A DNA stretch of 54,041 nucleotides, taken from positions 1-54,041 of the forward strand of contig NZ_CAJMDQ010000005.1 of NCBI RefSeq assembly GCF_905212195.1. Reading direction: 5' to 3'. This stretch comes from an uncultured Anaerotignum sp. (GTDB taxonomy: Bacteria > Bacillota > Clostridia > Lachnospirales > Anaerotignaceae). Position numbers and translations under genes: made by a program. Below, in pieces: positions 8,467 to 15,714 of this stretch (positions are counted from its first letter, which is position 1; every line of letters begins with the position of its first letter). The notes below the pieces were generated by a model that did no database searches, was not told where the DNA came from, and saw only the letters and a list, made by a program, of their open reading frames with translations.

Positions 8467-9351
8467 ATGGCACGACGCACAAACCAATACTTTTTGTTTG
8501 TATTTCTCTTTTTCATACTTGGCTCTACCATATTAGGGCTTTTGCTGACAGACATTCTGGCCCTGCCTTCTGACTGGGCAAACATCATCATGCAGTTTTT
8601 GGTATTCATCCCCATGCTGGTCATCTATGTAAAAACGGAAAAAGTTTCAGTGAAGGAATGTTTTTCCCTGAAACCTTTGAACTGGAAAAACGCACTGCTT
8701 TGCCTTGGCATCGCTTACTGCGCACTGCCTTTCATTTCCATGATTGTGGTGCTCACATCTCCCCTCCAGCCAAATCTGGTAGAACAGGCCATGGGGGAAC
8801 TCAACGACAGCTCACTGCTTTCCCTGCTGTTCATCATTGCTGTACAGCCCGCTGTTTTTGAAGAATTGCTCTTCCGCGGTGCTGCCCTTCACGGCTATCG
8901 TAGTTTAGGGGCAAAAAAAGCACTGCTGATGAGTGCCCTCATGTTTGCTATGCTTCACATGAATCTCCAACAGGCATTATACGCCTTTCTGCTGGGCGCG
9001 ATTTTTGCATTTATGGTACAGCGTACCGGCTCCATCTTCGCCTCTATGCTGCCCCATTTTCTCATCAACGCATTGAATTGCTTTGCCACCACTGCCCAGA
9101 CACCACAGCAAGGCGTTGTGGAAGAACTTTCCTTCACACAGGAACTGCTGGGCGTAGGTCTGCAATGCTTGATTTATCTGCCTTTCCTTGCGCTGCTTAT
9201 TTATCTGTTCCTGCGGCGGAACCCTGCACCGGCACCTGCTTTACCGGCAAATACAGACGCACCCAAAGAGAAGATATTCACCGTTTCCTTCTGGATTATC
9301 GTGGCAATCTTCATTTTCTTCGGTGTTCTGCCAAATCTTTATTGGAAATAA
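8467..9351 (+). CDS. CPBP family intramembrane metalloprotease (CAAX-like)
   Basis: A 294-residue membrane protein with the CPBP/abi motifs: EELLFRG with the Glu pair at about 132-133, and a histidine motif AMLHMNLQQ about 30 residues later; a second conserved His-x-x-x-Asn (PHFLINALN) follows. Such glutamic proteases cleave in the membrane and are linked to peptide maturation or envelope stress. An open frame extends upstream to 8389, but ATG 8467 is preferred because GAGGAGG lies 6 bp before it and the extension overlaps the terminator. No bacteriocin gene is next to it, so the substrate is unknown. Confidence 0.9.
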   Translation: MARRTNQYFLFVFLFFILGSTILGLLLTDILALPSDWANIIMQFLVFIPMLVIYVKTEKVSVKECFSLKPLNWKNALLCLGIAYCALPFISMIVVLTSPLQPNLVEQAMGELNDSSLLSLLFIIAVQPAVFEELLFRGAALHGYRSLGAKKALLMSALMFAMLHMNLQQALYAFLLGAIFAFMVQRTGSIFASMLPHFLINALNCFATTAQTPQQGVVEELSFTQELLGVGLQCLIYLPFLALLIYLFLRRNPAPAPALPANTDAPKEKIFTVSFWIIVAIFIFFGVLPNLYWK

Positions 9352-9366
9352 AAAAAGAGAGAATGC

Positions 9367-9468
9367 TTTAGGGGCATCTTCATAAGAAAACAAAGCAAGC
9401 TGAAATCCTTATGATATAGAGGATTCCAGCTTGCTTATTTTTTATGATTTTATTTGATATGTTTTCTT
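9367..9468. repeat. Dispersed palindromic element, copy A (terminator-like)
   Basis: About 100 bp shared with 19199-19291: common left edge TTTAGGGGCAT, a hairpin with arms AAGCAAGCTGAAATCC (9393-9408) and GGATTCCAGCTTGCTT (9421-9436), then TATTTTTTAT and common right edge ending TGTTTTCTT. Nine-bp outer inverted ends AAGAAAACA / TGTTTTCTT enclose it in this copy. It sits between two convergent genes and can act as the terminator of the CPBP gene. Confidence 0.75.
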
Positions 9469-9486
9469 CTGAAGGCAGCCGTCGCA

Positions 9487-9542
9487 ATTCCCCTTAAGAA
9501 ATCGAGGAAAAGGAAAACCAATGTTTTCTTAAGAGGAATTTG
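9487..9542. repeat. Long imperfect inverted repeat
   Basis: Arms AATTCCCCTTAAGAAA and TTTCTTAAGAGGAATT around a 20-odd-base purine-rich loop, just downstream of the SEDS gene on the minus strand. There is no T-run after it on either strand, so it may stabilise a 3' end rather than terminate. Confidence 0.5.
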
Positions 9543-9561
9543 CTTTACATTCTCTCTTTTT

Positions 9562-11160
9562 TTATGCCGCTGCCAAATCTTTATCCCGTACGCCTTCACC
9601 CCGACGAAATACGGAACAGAGCAGCCCTATGAGCAAAGCATTAATACACAGCACTGTATTGCCATAGCTCACCAAAGGCAGGGCATAAGGTGCCACCAAC
9701 ATAAATCCCAGATTATAAGCCGTAAAGAATACCGTCTGCATGAGCAGCACCAACCAGATGGAAAGGGCTGTCATTCGTCCAAAAGCACTGCGCTGCTTCC
9801 GAATCTGCTGAAAAGACATCAGAAAAAACAGTGCAAACACCGCCAACACCAGTGCCACTGCCAGTTTCCCATAGGCAAAACCCAGTCTGGACAGCAAAAT
9901 GTCATTGCTGAACAAGTCCTGTCTTTGAGAAAGCACAAGCTGTACGCTCATTGCCATTTCGTTCTGAGGAAGGGTTCCACTGCCCAGCCAACGACAGTTT
10001 TCCCAGATATTTTCCACCAGATATCTGAAATAACCGCCTTCAAACTCCCCACCTGCCATTCGTGCAACGGCAAAGCTCAGACGATACCGCAGGGCAGGTA
10101 TTCCAAGCATCGCCAGTCCTCCTACCCCAATGCCTGCTCCTGTTGTCAGAGCCAACAGTCGTTTTCCCTTCTGTTTTCCCATGGAAAACCAGTCTGCCCC
10201 CACTGCCACAACAAATGCACCATAGGCAGAGATAGAAAAAATCAATACCATAGAAATTTTTCCGAAAGAAAACAGCAGCGCTGCCAGAATTGCCATTGCC
10301 ACCCAGCAAAGCCAGTATCCTCTTACCTTTCTGCCTCTCATGAAAAACAACGCAGAAAGAAAAGGCAAAGGCGCCAGCAGAGCAATCCCGGTCAAGGCAT
10401 AAGCGTAATCAAAAAAGAAAAATACACTTTCTCCGCCACTTTTTTCTACAAAAGGAATTGACAAAACCAGCATCGCCAGAAATAACAGAATCACCCATTT
10501 TGCTTTTCTTGCCAACAAGGTAAAATCCAGAAAATAGGCGGCTCCAAACAACGCCGCAGCCAAAAGCACCGGCACTGCCATATCCACACCAAAAGTCACT
10601 TCATCAATGGTCAATCGGCAGAACAGTCCCATGGATAGCAATACCGCAGCCACCAATACCATCTGCCATTGGGGCTTTGGACGATGGGTTCTGTCCAGCG
10701 CCATACCTACCGCAATGCCGTCACCCATTTCCTCCACAGTGCGTTTTTCCGCTTCTTCCTCTGATAATCCTTCCGCCAGAAAGGCTTCCTTCTGCAAAAG
10801 CAAATGGTCTGTGAGTTCCTCTGCCACTGCTTTTCTGGTCTGTTTCCAGCGAATCTGGTCACAAACCGTATCCACATAATTCTGCATTTCAGAAGAAGAA
10901 AGCAGTGATGTTTCTTCCGTCTTTTCTTCGCTTTCCATCTTTTCCAGAATCAAAGAAATTTCTGTCGCTTCTGCCTCTTTTTGTTCTGCCACTGTCATGC
11001 CAGCTGCCTTCCATGCTTTCCGGCATTCCGCCAAATGGCTGCAAAATCTGTCTGCCATTTCTTCCCGCATAAGGTCTTTTTCCGACAGCGTTTCCGCAGA
11101 CAGCCACGCTTTCCATCTGCTCCATATCTTTTTAAATCCCTGCACAACAAGCACCCCCAT
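9562..11160 (-). CDS. FtsW/RodA/SpoVE (SEDS)-like membrane protein with N-terminal HAAS-type domain
   Basis: A 532-residue protein. Residues about 1-160 are soluble, charged and helical, with a permease-prefix/HAAS-like stretch (AEELTDHLLLQKEAFLAEGL, then EEEAEKRTVEEMGDG). The rest has roughly ten membrane helices ending in a SEDS-type C-terminus: LPLVSYGNTVLCINALLIGL matches the family P-x-x-SYGG region with Asn for the second Gly, and SNDILLSRLGFAYG carries an Asp where RodA/FtsW have their catalytic Asp. Known SEDS proteins polymerise lipid II. The ATG at 11160 lies inside the end of the padR gene (29-bp overlap), so the two are coupled. Activity is inferred. Confidence 0.75.
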   Translation of the reverse strand: MGVLVVQGFKKIWSRWKAWLSAETLSEKDLMREEMADRFCSHLAECRKAWKAAGMTVAEQKEAEATEISLILEKMESEEKTEETSLLSSSEMQNYVDTVCDQIRWKQTRKAVAEELTDHLLLQKEAFLAEGLSEEEAEKRTVEEMGDGIAVGMALDRTHRPKPQWQMVLVAAVLLSMGLFCRLTIDEVTFGVDMAVPVLLAAALFGAAYFLDFTLLARKAKWVILLFLAMLVLSIPFVEKSGGESVFFFFDYAYALTGIALLAPLPFLSALFFMRGRKVRGYWLCWVAMAILAALLFSFGKISMVLIFSISAYGAFVVAVGADWFSMGKQKGKRLLALTTGAGIGVGGLAMLGIPALRYRLSFAVARMAGGEFEGGYFRYLVENIWENCRWLGSGTLPQNEMAMSVQLVLSQRQDLFSNDILLSRLGFAYGKLAVALVLAVFALFFLMSFQQIRKQRSAFGRMTALSIWLVLLMQTVFFTAYNLGFMLVAPYALPLVSYGNTVLCINALLIGLLCSVFRRGEGVRDKDLAAA

Positions 11161-11470
11161 TCAATACCTTGTGCACTGCCGCCGCATAGGCGTTCCACCG
11201 TTCCGTCTGCTTTGCCAGTTCCCCCTTGCCTGCTTCCGTCAGACGATAATACTTTCTGGTGCGCCCTTCTGCCGCTTCCTCATAGGATGTGACAAAACCT
11301 TCTTTTTCCAGCCCATGGAGTATGGGATAAAGGGTTCCTGCCTTCAATCGGAAGGTGTCGTCAGAACGAGCCGCCAGCGTTTCAATCATTTCGTAGCCAT
11401 ACATGTCCTTTTCTTCCAGCAATTTCAAAATCAAGACAGATGTATTGCCTACGCCTTTTTCCTGTGCCAT
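11132..11470 (-). CDS. PadR family transcriptional regulator
   Basis: A 112-residue winged-helix regulator with the PadR core ILKLLEEKDMYGYEMIETLA (about 15-34) and the wing region KAGTLYPILHGLEKEGFVTS. It overlaps the SEDS-like gene by 29 bp; PadR regulators are often paired with HAAS-domain membrane proteins, as here. A 43-bp palindrome at 11482-11524 covers its promoter, so it most likely represses itself and the SEDS gene. Inducer unknown. Confidence 0.93.
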   Translation of the reverse strand: MAQEKGVGNTSVLILKLLEEKDMYGYEMIETLAARSDDTFRLKAGTLYPILHGLEKEGFVTSYEEAAEGRTRKYYRLTEAGKGELAKQTERWNAYAAAVHKVLNGGACCAGI

Positions 11471-11481
11471 CTTTTCACCTC

Positions 11482-11524
11482 CATATATAGATTATCTATA
11501 TAATATATCGATAATCTATATATG
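11482..11524. promoter_or_regulatory. PadR operator: 15-bp perfect inverted repeat
   Basis: Arms CATATATAGATTATC (11482-11496) and GATAATCTATATATG (11510-11524) are perfect inverted repeats separated by 13 A/T-rich bases. The palindrome lies across the -10 and spacer of the padR promoter, 12 bp upstream of the padR ATG. Confidence 0.75.
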
Positions 11525-11528
11525 TCAA
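11500..11528 (-). promoter_or_regulatory. sigma-A promoter of padR-SEDS operon
   Basis: Minus strand: TTGACA (11528-11523), 17-bp spacer, TATTAT (11505-11500), almost fully inside the padR palindrome. Confidence 0.7.
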
Positions 11529-11539
11529 TATCTTCAAAA

Positions 11540-11569
11540 TTGAAAAACGCTGAAAAAATATGATATAAT
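11540..11569 (+). promoter_or_regulatory. sigma-A promoter of small gene 11603-11839
   Basis: Plus strand: TTGAAA, 18-bp spacer, TATAAT (11564-11569), 33 bp upstream of the ATG; divergent from padR. Confidence 0.7.
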
Positions 11570-11602
11570 GCAGAAAAAGAGGCTTTAGAAAGGAGCGTGC
11601 CT

Positions 11603-11839
11603 ATGGTTCGAATGACAAAATGCATCACCGTATCCACTGCGGCAGAAAAAGAGCGTATCCTCAATCTTCTGGTGGAAAACAACATCCCCTACCGCGTTAA
11701 AATGGACAACGTCAACCAAAGCGTTTCCTTTAGTGGCTTTGGCGGCGTTAATTCCGTAAAAATCTCCTATACCTTTTATGTGAAAAAAGAACATGTGGAG
11801 GAAGCCCTCTTTCTCATCCGAGGGGGCACACTTTCCTAA
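11603..11839 (+). CDS. Small conserved-looking protein of unknown function
   Basis: A 78-residue protein, not recognised. It has a beta-alpha-beta look: an N-terminal strand (KCITVSTA), a helix (AEKERILNLLVENNI), strands containing VNQSVSFSGFGGV, and a closing helix (KEHVEEALFLIRG), reminiscent of small ACT-like or DUF2007-like domains, but I cannot assign a family. The ATG at 11603 is chosen over an in-frame GTG at 11597 because AAAGGAG (11589-11595) is spaced 7 bp from it. It has its own promoter and terminator, so it is a single-gene unit divergent from padR. Confidence 0.7.
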   Translation: MVRMTKCITVSTAAEKERILNLLVENNIPYRVKMDNVNQSVSFSGFGGVNSVKISYTFYVKKEHVEEALFLIRGGTLS

Positions 11840-11842
11840 TAG

Positions 11843-11887
11843 AAAAAGCCGAAATCCCTTCTATTATGCAAGGATTCCGGCTTTTTT
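11843..11887. terminator. Bidirectional terminator
   Basis: Hairpin with arms AAGCCGAAATCCCTT and AAGGATTCCGGCTT with A-run before and T-run after, between the plus-strand small gene and the minus-strand trmB, both ending here. Confidence 0.88.
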
Positions 11888-11899
11888 GATGCCATTGAT

Positions 11900-12556
11900 T
11901 CAGTCTTTTTTCTGTTCTTCGTCCATGCCGTAACGGGCTTCCAGACGGTAAATAGGCATACCCTGAGAAGAGAATTTTTCTTCATATTCTGTCATGATAT
12001 TGCCTTCATAATCGCTGTTGTGCAGGTCTAAGGAAATGTTGGACAGTTTCCAGTTATCGGCGCAGAATTCATTGAGGGAGAACTCAAAGAGATTCCGGTT
12101 GTCGGTTTTGAAGAAGATTTCCCCTTTGTCACCGAAGGCTTCCCGATAGCTCTGCAAATATCCTCTGTAAGTCAGACGGCGTTTATACTGGCGTTTTTTG
12201 GGCCAAGGGTCGCTGAAATTCAGATACAGACGCTGGAATTCCCCTACTTCAAAGAAATCAGACAGCTTTTTCGCGTCATCCCACACCAGTGCCAGATTGG
12301 GCAGTTCTTCTGTGGTACGTCTTGCCGCTACTGCCACAACGCTCAGATTCCGTTCAATGCCCACAAAATTGATATGGGGATAAGCTTCAGCGTTTTTGCG
12401 GATGAAGCCGCCTTTGCCACAGCCGATTTCCACATAAATGGGATTGTCATTGCCAAAATATTCCCGCCATTTGCCTTTCAGGGCTTCGGCGTTTTTCATC
12501 ACATGGTCGTTCTGGGCAAGTTCTTCCTCTGCCCAAGGTTTTTTCCGTATTCTCAT
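11900..12556 (-). CDS. trmB: tRNA (guanine-N7)-methyltransferase
   Basis: A 218-residue SAM-dependent enzyme that makes m7G46 in the tRNA variable loop. The SAM-binding motif VEIGCGKGGFI (about 42-52) and the TrmB hallmark NFSDPWPKKRQYKRRL (about 113-128) are present, with a C-terminal EYEEKF element. Length is typical. A sigma-A-type promoter lies at 12594-12622 and it ends at the shared terminator 11843-11887, so it is transcribed alone. Confidence 0.96.
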   Translation of the reverse strand: MRIRKKPWAEEELAQNDHVMKNAEALKGKWREYFGNDNPIYVEIGCGKGGFIRKNAEAYPHINFVGIERNLSVVAVAARRTTEELPNLALVWDDAKKLSDFFEVGEFQRLYLNFSDPWPKKRQYKRRLTYRGYLQSYREAFGDKGEIFFKTDNRNLFEFSLNEFCADNWKLSNISLDLHNSDYEGNIMTEYEEKFSSQGMPIYRLEARYGMDEEQKKD

Positions 12557-12593
12557 GATGTTGCTCCTTTTTTCTCAGATTCGCATTGTATTT

Positions 12594-12622
12594 ATCATAC
12601 TATCGAAACGAAAATTCCGCAA
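12594..12622 (-). promoter_or_regulatory. sigma-A promoter of trmB
   Basis: Minus strand: TTGCGG (12622-12617), 17-bp spacer, TATGAT (12599-12594), 38 bp upstream of the trmB ATG. Confidence 0.7.
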
Positions 12623-12639
12623 CGGTTTTTTGGAAGTTC

Positions 12640-13884
12640 CTAGCGGGAAAGACGCCCAATCCAATAACCCATGTCCTTTTGTCCCGGCAAAGGACGAAAT
12701 TCCGTAAAGCCCAGCCCTTCTGCCCGGCGGCGTGCACTGCTGTCATAGCTGTCCGGCAGACCTACCTCCATGCCGTTTTCCGCTTCATGGAGGATAAGAT
12801 GGCCATAGCGATGATAGCACAGCAGGAAAAAGAAATCCCGCTGACGCTGAGATGGAATTTCCCCGAAATAAAGAAGTTCTTTCAGAGAAATGCAAATCCA
12901 CGGCGTTCCATCTGCAAAAGGTGTCATGCGGCGGTTATTCGCAAAGAAATCCCATTCCACCTCTGTTTTGGATTCCTGCATTTCCTCTGCTTTTTCCTCA
13001 CATTCCTCTGCCTTCTCGGTTTCTGTATGTAAAGCTTCCTCCTCTGTTTCCTCCAGTTCTGGCTCATCCGCCTCCACCCAGGAAACCCGCTCCTGCTCTT
13101 TGGGCGGTTCTTCTTTCTTGATAATCTCTATGGGAACCTCTCTATAATCTTCTCCATTCTTTGCGGCTTCCACAGACTTTTTCCCTAATATCCTTGCGCT
13201 TTCCTCTGCTGTCAGGATGCCCATTTCCTCCAGTTCCGCCATTTCCTGACGGAATTTTTTCAGCAATCCGCGAAAATTCCCATGGTAGGAAAAATCCGGC
13301 TGTTCCTTTGCTGGTACTGACTGCTGAGTGATTTCCGGTTTTTTTTCTTTTCTTTCCGCTTTCGGTTCCGGCTCTTTCTTGGGCAATTCAATAACTTTGG
13401 CTTTTTCTTCCACAATAGGACGTTCCAATACAGCCGTTTCCGCCGCCTGCAACACAGGTTCCTCCTCCAAAGGAGAAAACAGCGCCTGCCACTGGCGTTT
13501 TTCCCCTACATAGGCAGTCAAAGGCGCAGACAGGCTGTTTCCCGTTTCCGTTGTCACCGTGACCCCAAACAAATCTTCAACAGTATAACCGCCGCCCAAT
13601 GCATCTGGGTCAAAATCCCACGCCATTTCTCCGTGTCCCTGTTTGTTCACAGCCAATTCACCGCAGGAAATCCCCTTGCATTCTCCATCCTTTGCCAAAA
13701 GCCCATAAACCTCATACTGTCCATGGATGAGGGGACGTAGTCCTTCCACTGCCACCGTCAGTTTTCCCTGTCCGTTTTTGATTTCCAGAATGCAGCTGCC
13801 CCAAGGTCCCCGACTGCCCATACCATAGCCTGCCGTTTCCTGCCGCAGCATCAGATACACTTTATCATATCGCCGTTGATACAC
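12640..13884 (-). CDS. Hypothetical protein with Glu-rich middle and conserved C-terminal domain (DUF6128-like)
   Basis: A 414-residue soluble protein starting at GTG with RBS GGGGAG 6 bp upstream. Three parts are visible: an N-terminal beta domain (1-130) rich in Gly and aromatic residues; a long acidic and Glu/Lys-rich, probably disordered or coiled middle (about 140-310); and a compact C-terminal domain (about 315-414) with EWDFFANNRRMTPFADG, LLCYHRYGHLILHEAENG and a closing PLPGQKDMGYWIGRL. The C-terminal part resembles DUF6128 proteins of Lachnospiraceae (tentative). Such tripartite proteins are typical of clostridial spore-surface or cytoskeletal proteins, but no function can be assigned. 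Confidence 0.7.
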   Translation of the reverse strand: MYQRRYDKVYLMLRQETAGYGMGSRGPWGSCILEIKNGQGKLTVAVEGLRPLIHGQYEVYGLLAKDGECKGISCGELAVNKQGHGEMAWDFDPDALGGGYTVEDLFGVTVTTETGNSLSAPLTAYVGEKRQWQALFSPLEEEPVLQAAETAVLERPIVEEKAKVIELPKKEPEPKAERKEKKPEITQQSVPAKEQPDFSYHGNFRGLLKKFRQEMAELEEMGILTAEESARILGKKSVEAAKNGEDYREVPIEIIKKEEPPKEQERVSWVEADEPELEETEEEALHTETEKAEECEEKAEEMQESKTEVEWDFFANNRRMTPFADGTPWICISLKELLYFGEIPSQRQRDFFFLLCYHRYGHLILHEAENGMEVGLPDSYDSSARRRAEGLGFTEFRPLPGQKDMGYWIGRLSR

Positions 13885-13986
13885 GTTTCTTCTCCCCTTT
13901 GCTTGTCTTTCCGATACAGTCTATGCTTGGGGAAAAGAAAAAAGAACGAAAAACAGAAAAAACACATCTGACAATCCCCGCAAAAT

Positions 13987-14033
13987 AAAAAAGCCGAAAT
14001 CCTTTTTCTGCAGGGATTTCAGCTTTCTTTATT
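13987..14033 (-). terminator. Terminator of CYTH gene
   Basis: Arms AAAAAAGCCGAAATCC and GGATTTCAGCTTTCTTTA flank a short loop. Minus-strand reading gives a hairpin followed by TTTTTTATTTT, 20 bp after the CYTH stop codon. Member of the shared-stem terminator set described in the findings. Confidence 0.85.
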
Positions 14034-14052
14034 TTCTGAAAAAACTATTTTT

Positions 14053-14517
14053 TCATTCCTGTTCTTCCGGTATGCCATGTAAAGACAGACTGGTGTTTTT
14101 ATACCGATGGTCAAAGGATACATCTTTCCCAAACCAGTAGGGCGGTTCATAGGCTTCCGCTTCTTCCAGCGTAGGAAATTCCACTTCTGTGGTCATGAGT
14201 CCTGCCAGCTTTCCTTCGTACACATCCACTTCCGCCGTCAAACCATCCTCCAAAGGCACCAGATACCGCACTTTTTCCACAGCGGGACTTTCCGCCTTTG
14301 TCAGCAGATGGTCATACTCCTCCTTGGTGATTTCCAGTTCAAACTCCTCTTTCGCCAGCAGTCCTTTTCCCTTTACGGTCAGAATATAACTGTCATCCCA
14401 CTGCCGCAGACGAATGGTGGGGGACATGCTGATATAGCACTGGGATATTTTCCGCGCGGGAAAATCCGCCAGAGAAAAAGGCACTTCCTTGGTCAAAAAC
14501 TTCCGTTCGATTTCCAT
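14053..14517 (-). CDS. CYTH domain protein (triphosphate tunnel metalloenzyme)
   Basis: A 154-residue CYTH/TTM protein: it begins MEIERKFL, the ExExK signature that binds triphosphate, and has alternating acidic and basic strands (RLRQWDDSYILTVKGKG; EFELEITKEEYD; AEVDVYEGKLAG) lining the tunnel. Single-domain CYTH enzymes of this size hydrolyse inorganic tripolyphosphate, although some make cAMP or act on thiamine triphosphate; triphosphatase is the likeliest role. RBS AAAGGAGG lies upstream. It appears to be a single-gene unit. Confidence 0.9.
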   Translation of the reverse strand: MEIERKFLTKEVPFSLADFPARKISQCYISMSPTIRLRQWDDSYILTVKGKGLLAKEEFELEITKEEYDHLLTKAESPAVEKVRYLVPLEDGLTAEVDVYEGKLAGLMTTEVEFPTLEEAEAYEPPYWFGKDVSFDHRYKNTSLSLHGIPEEQE

Positions 14518-14597
14518 AACACGCCTCCTTTTTTCTTAGGATACCCGCTTCAAAACCTGCTGTCAATCCATTTGAGACGCCCTTCTTTTTGTTCCAT

Positions 14598-14626
14598 TGA
14601 AAAAAAGCAAAAAAACGCATATAATA
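14598..14626 (+). promoter_or_regulatory. sigma-A promoter of DJ-1 gene
   Basis: Plus strand: TTGAAA, 17-bp A-rich spacer, TATAAT (14621-14626). About 58 nt of leader precede the ATG. Confidence 0.75.
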
Positions 14627-14690
14627 AAATCAGTAAACAATCATCACAACATTTGGCTATGCCAAAAACAGTAACGGAGGTGTTTTTCAC

Positions 14691-15239
14691 ATGAAAAAAG
14701 CATTGGTTTTTCTGGCAGACGGCTTTGAAGAAATGGAAGCTGTGACACCCTTGGACTTTATGCGCAGAGCAGGCTTGGACGCAAAATTCGTTTCTCTTGC
14801 GGGCACACTGTCTGTAACAGGTTCTCACGGAGTTACTTATCGTGCGGACATGCTCTTTGACGAAAAAGTAGCATCCGAAGCAGATATGCTGATTCTGCCC
14901 GGCGGACTGCCCGGCGCACAGAATCTGCAGGACAACGAAGCATTGGGCAAACTCCTGTTGAAATTCCACGAAGAAGGCAAATTTGTCTGCGCTATCTGTG
15001 CCGCTCCCATGGTACTGGGACATCTGGGCATTTTGCAGGGCAAAAAAGCCACCATTTATCCCGGCATGGAAGACCGCCTCATCGGTGCAACACCTGTTGC
15101 TGACAAAGTATGCCGCGACGGCAATGTCATCACCGGCAAAGGCCCCGGCGCAGCCATGACTTTCGCCATCACACTGGTAGAAGCACTGGCTGGCAAAGAA
15201 GTGGCTGACAAGCTCAGAACCAGTACTGTGTACGACTAA
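14691..15239 (+). CDS. DJ-1 family protein (YajL/ThiJ-like)
   Basis: A 182-residue DJ-1/PfpI-superfamily protein with the nucleophile-elbow motif FVCAICAAPMVLG, cysteine at residue 103, and the conserved N-terminal Glu in GFEEMEA. Members are glyoxalases, protein deglycases or redox chaperones acting on alpha-oxoaldehydes in the cytoplasm; sequence alone does not separate these. RBS ACGGAGGTG precedes the start and a good promoter lies at 14598-14626. No terminator follows; the last 26 bp overlap the end of the opposing gene 15214-15633. Confidence 0.92.
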   Translation: MKKALVFLADGFEEMEAVTPLDFMRRAGLDAKFVSLAGTLSVTGSHGVTYRADMLFDEKVASEADMLILPGGLPGAQNLQDNEALGKLLLKFHEEGKFVCAICAAPMVLGHLGILQGKKATIYPGMEDRLIGATPVADKVCRDGNVITGKGPGAAMTFAITLVEALAGKEVADKLRTSTVYD

Positions 15240-15633
15240 GATCAATGGCAGAAAACAGACGGGACAGGCTTTTTCCCTGACAGGGATTCAGTCCCGTCTG
15301 TTCCGCTGCCTGTTCCACCTGCTCCAAGTCTAAGTCATAGATGTAGGAAATCTGCGCTGGTGTATAAACAGCAGGCAACCCGCAGCTGAGTTCCCGCTGA
15401 AACATCCGGCAAATGACGCTGTCACCCTTTTGGAGCAGCGCAAGGAACTGGCTCCGAGTAATGCCCCTGACAAGGGCTGTTTCCAGCAGAGACTCCGCCT
15501 GTTCTTTGGATAATTGCAGGCAGGAAAGCATCTGCGTCAGATCATAAGGCTCCTGTCCGGTTTTCAGTATCAGGTCTGCCATGGTCAGGCGGGACATAAT
15601 TTCCCGCTCATAATACTCCAAAAATGTTGCCAT
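15214..15633 (-). CDS. Hypothetical protein, helical, divergent from DUF6648-like gene
   Basis: A 139-residue, mostly alpha-helical soluble protein with no recognised family. ATG 15633 is chosen because GGGGAGGG (15638-15645) lies just upstream; the open frame continues far upstream but has no ribosome site there and would run into the divergent gene. Features: an amphipathic N-terminus (FLEYYEREIMSRLTMADLI), repeated Leu/Gln helices and a C-terminus ending TQYWF. Its last codons overlap the end of the DJ-1 gene by 26 bp, tail to tail. The divergent partner begins 81 bp away, suggesting a shared control region. Confidence 0.65.
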   Translation of the reverse strand: MATFLEYYEREIMSRLTMADLILKTGQEPYDLTQMLSCLQLSKEQAESLLETALVRGITRSQFLALLQKGDSVICRMFQRELSCGLPAVYTPAQISYIYDLDLEQVEQAAEQTGLNPCQGKSLSRLFSAIDLSRTQYWF

Positions 15634-15714
15634 AAAACCCTCCCCTTTTTTGTCCATTGTAACAGGACAGGAAGGGTCACACCATAGGGAATGGCTGGGA
15701 AAGAGGTTGGATTC

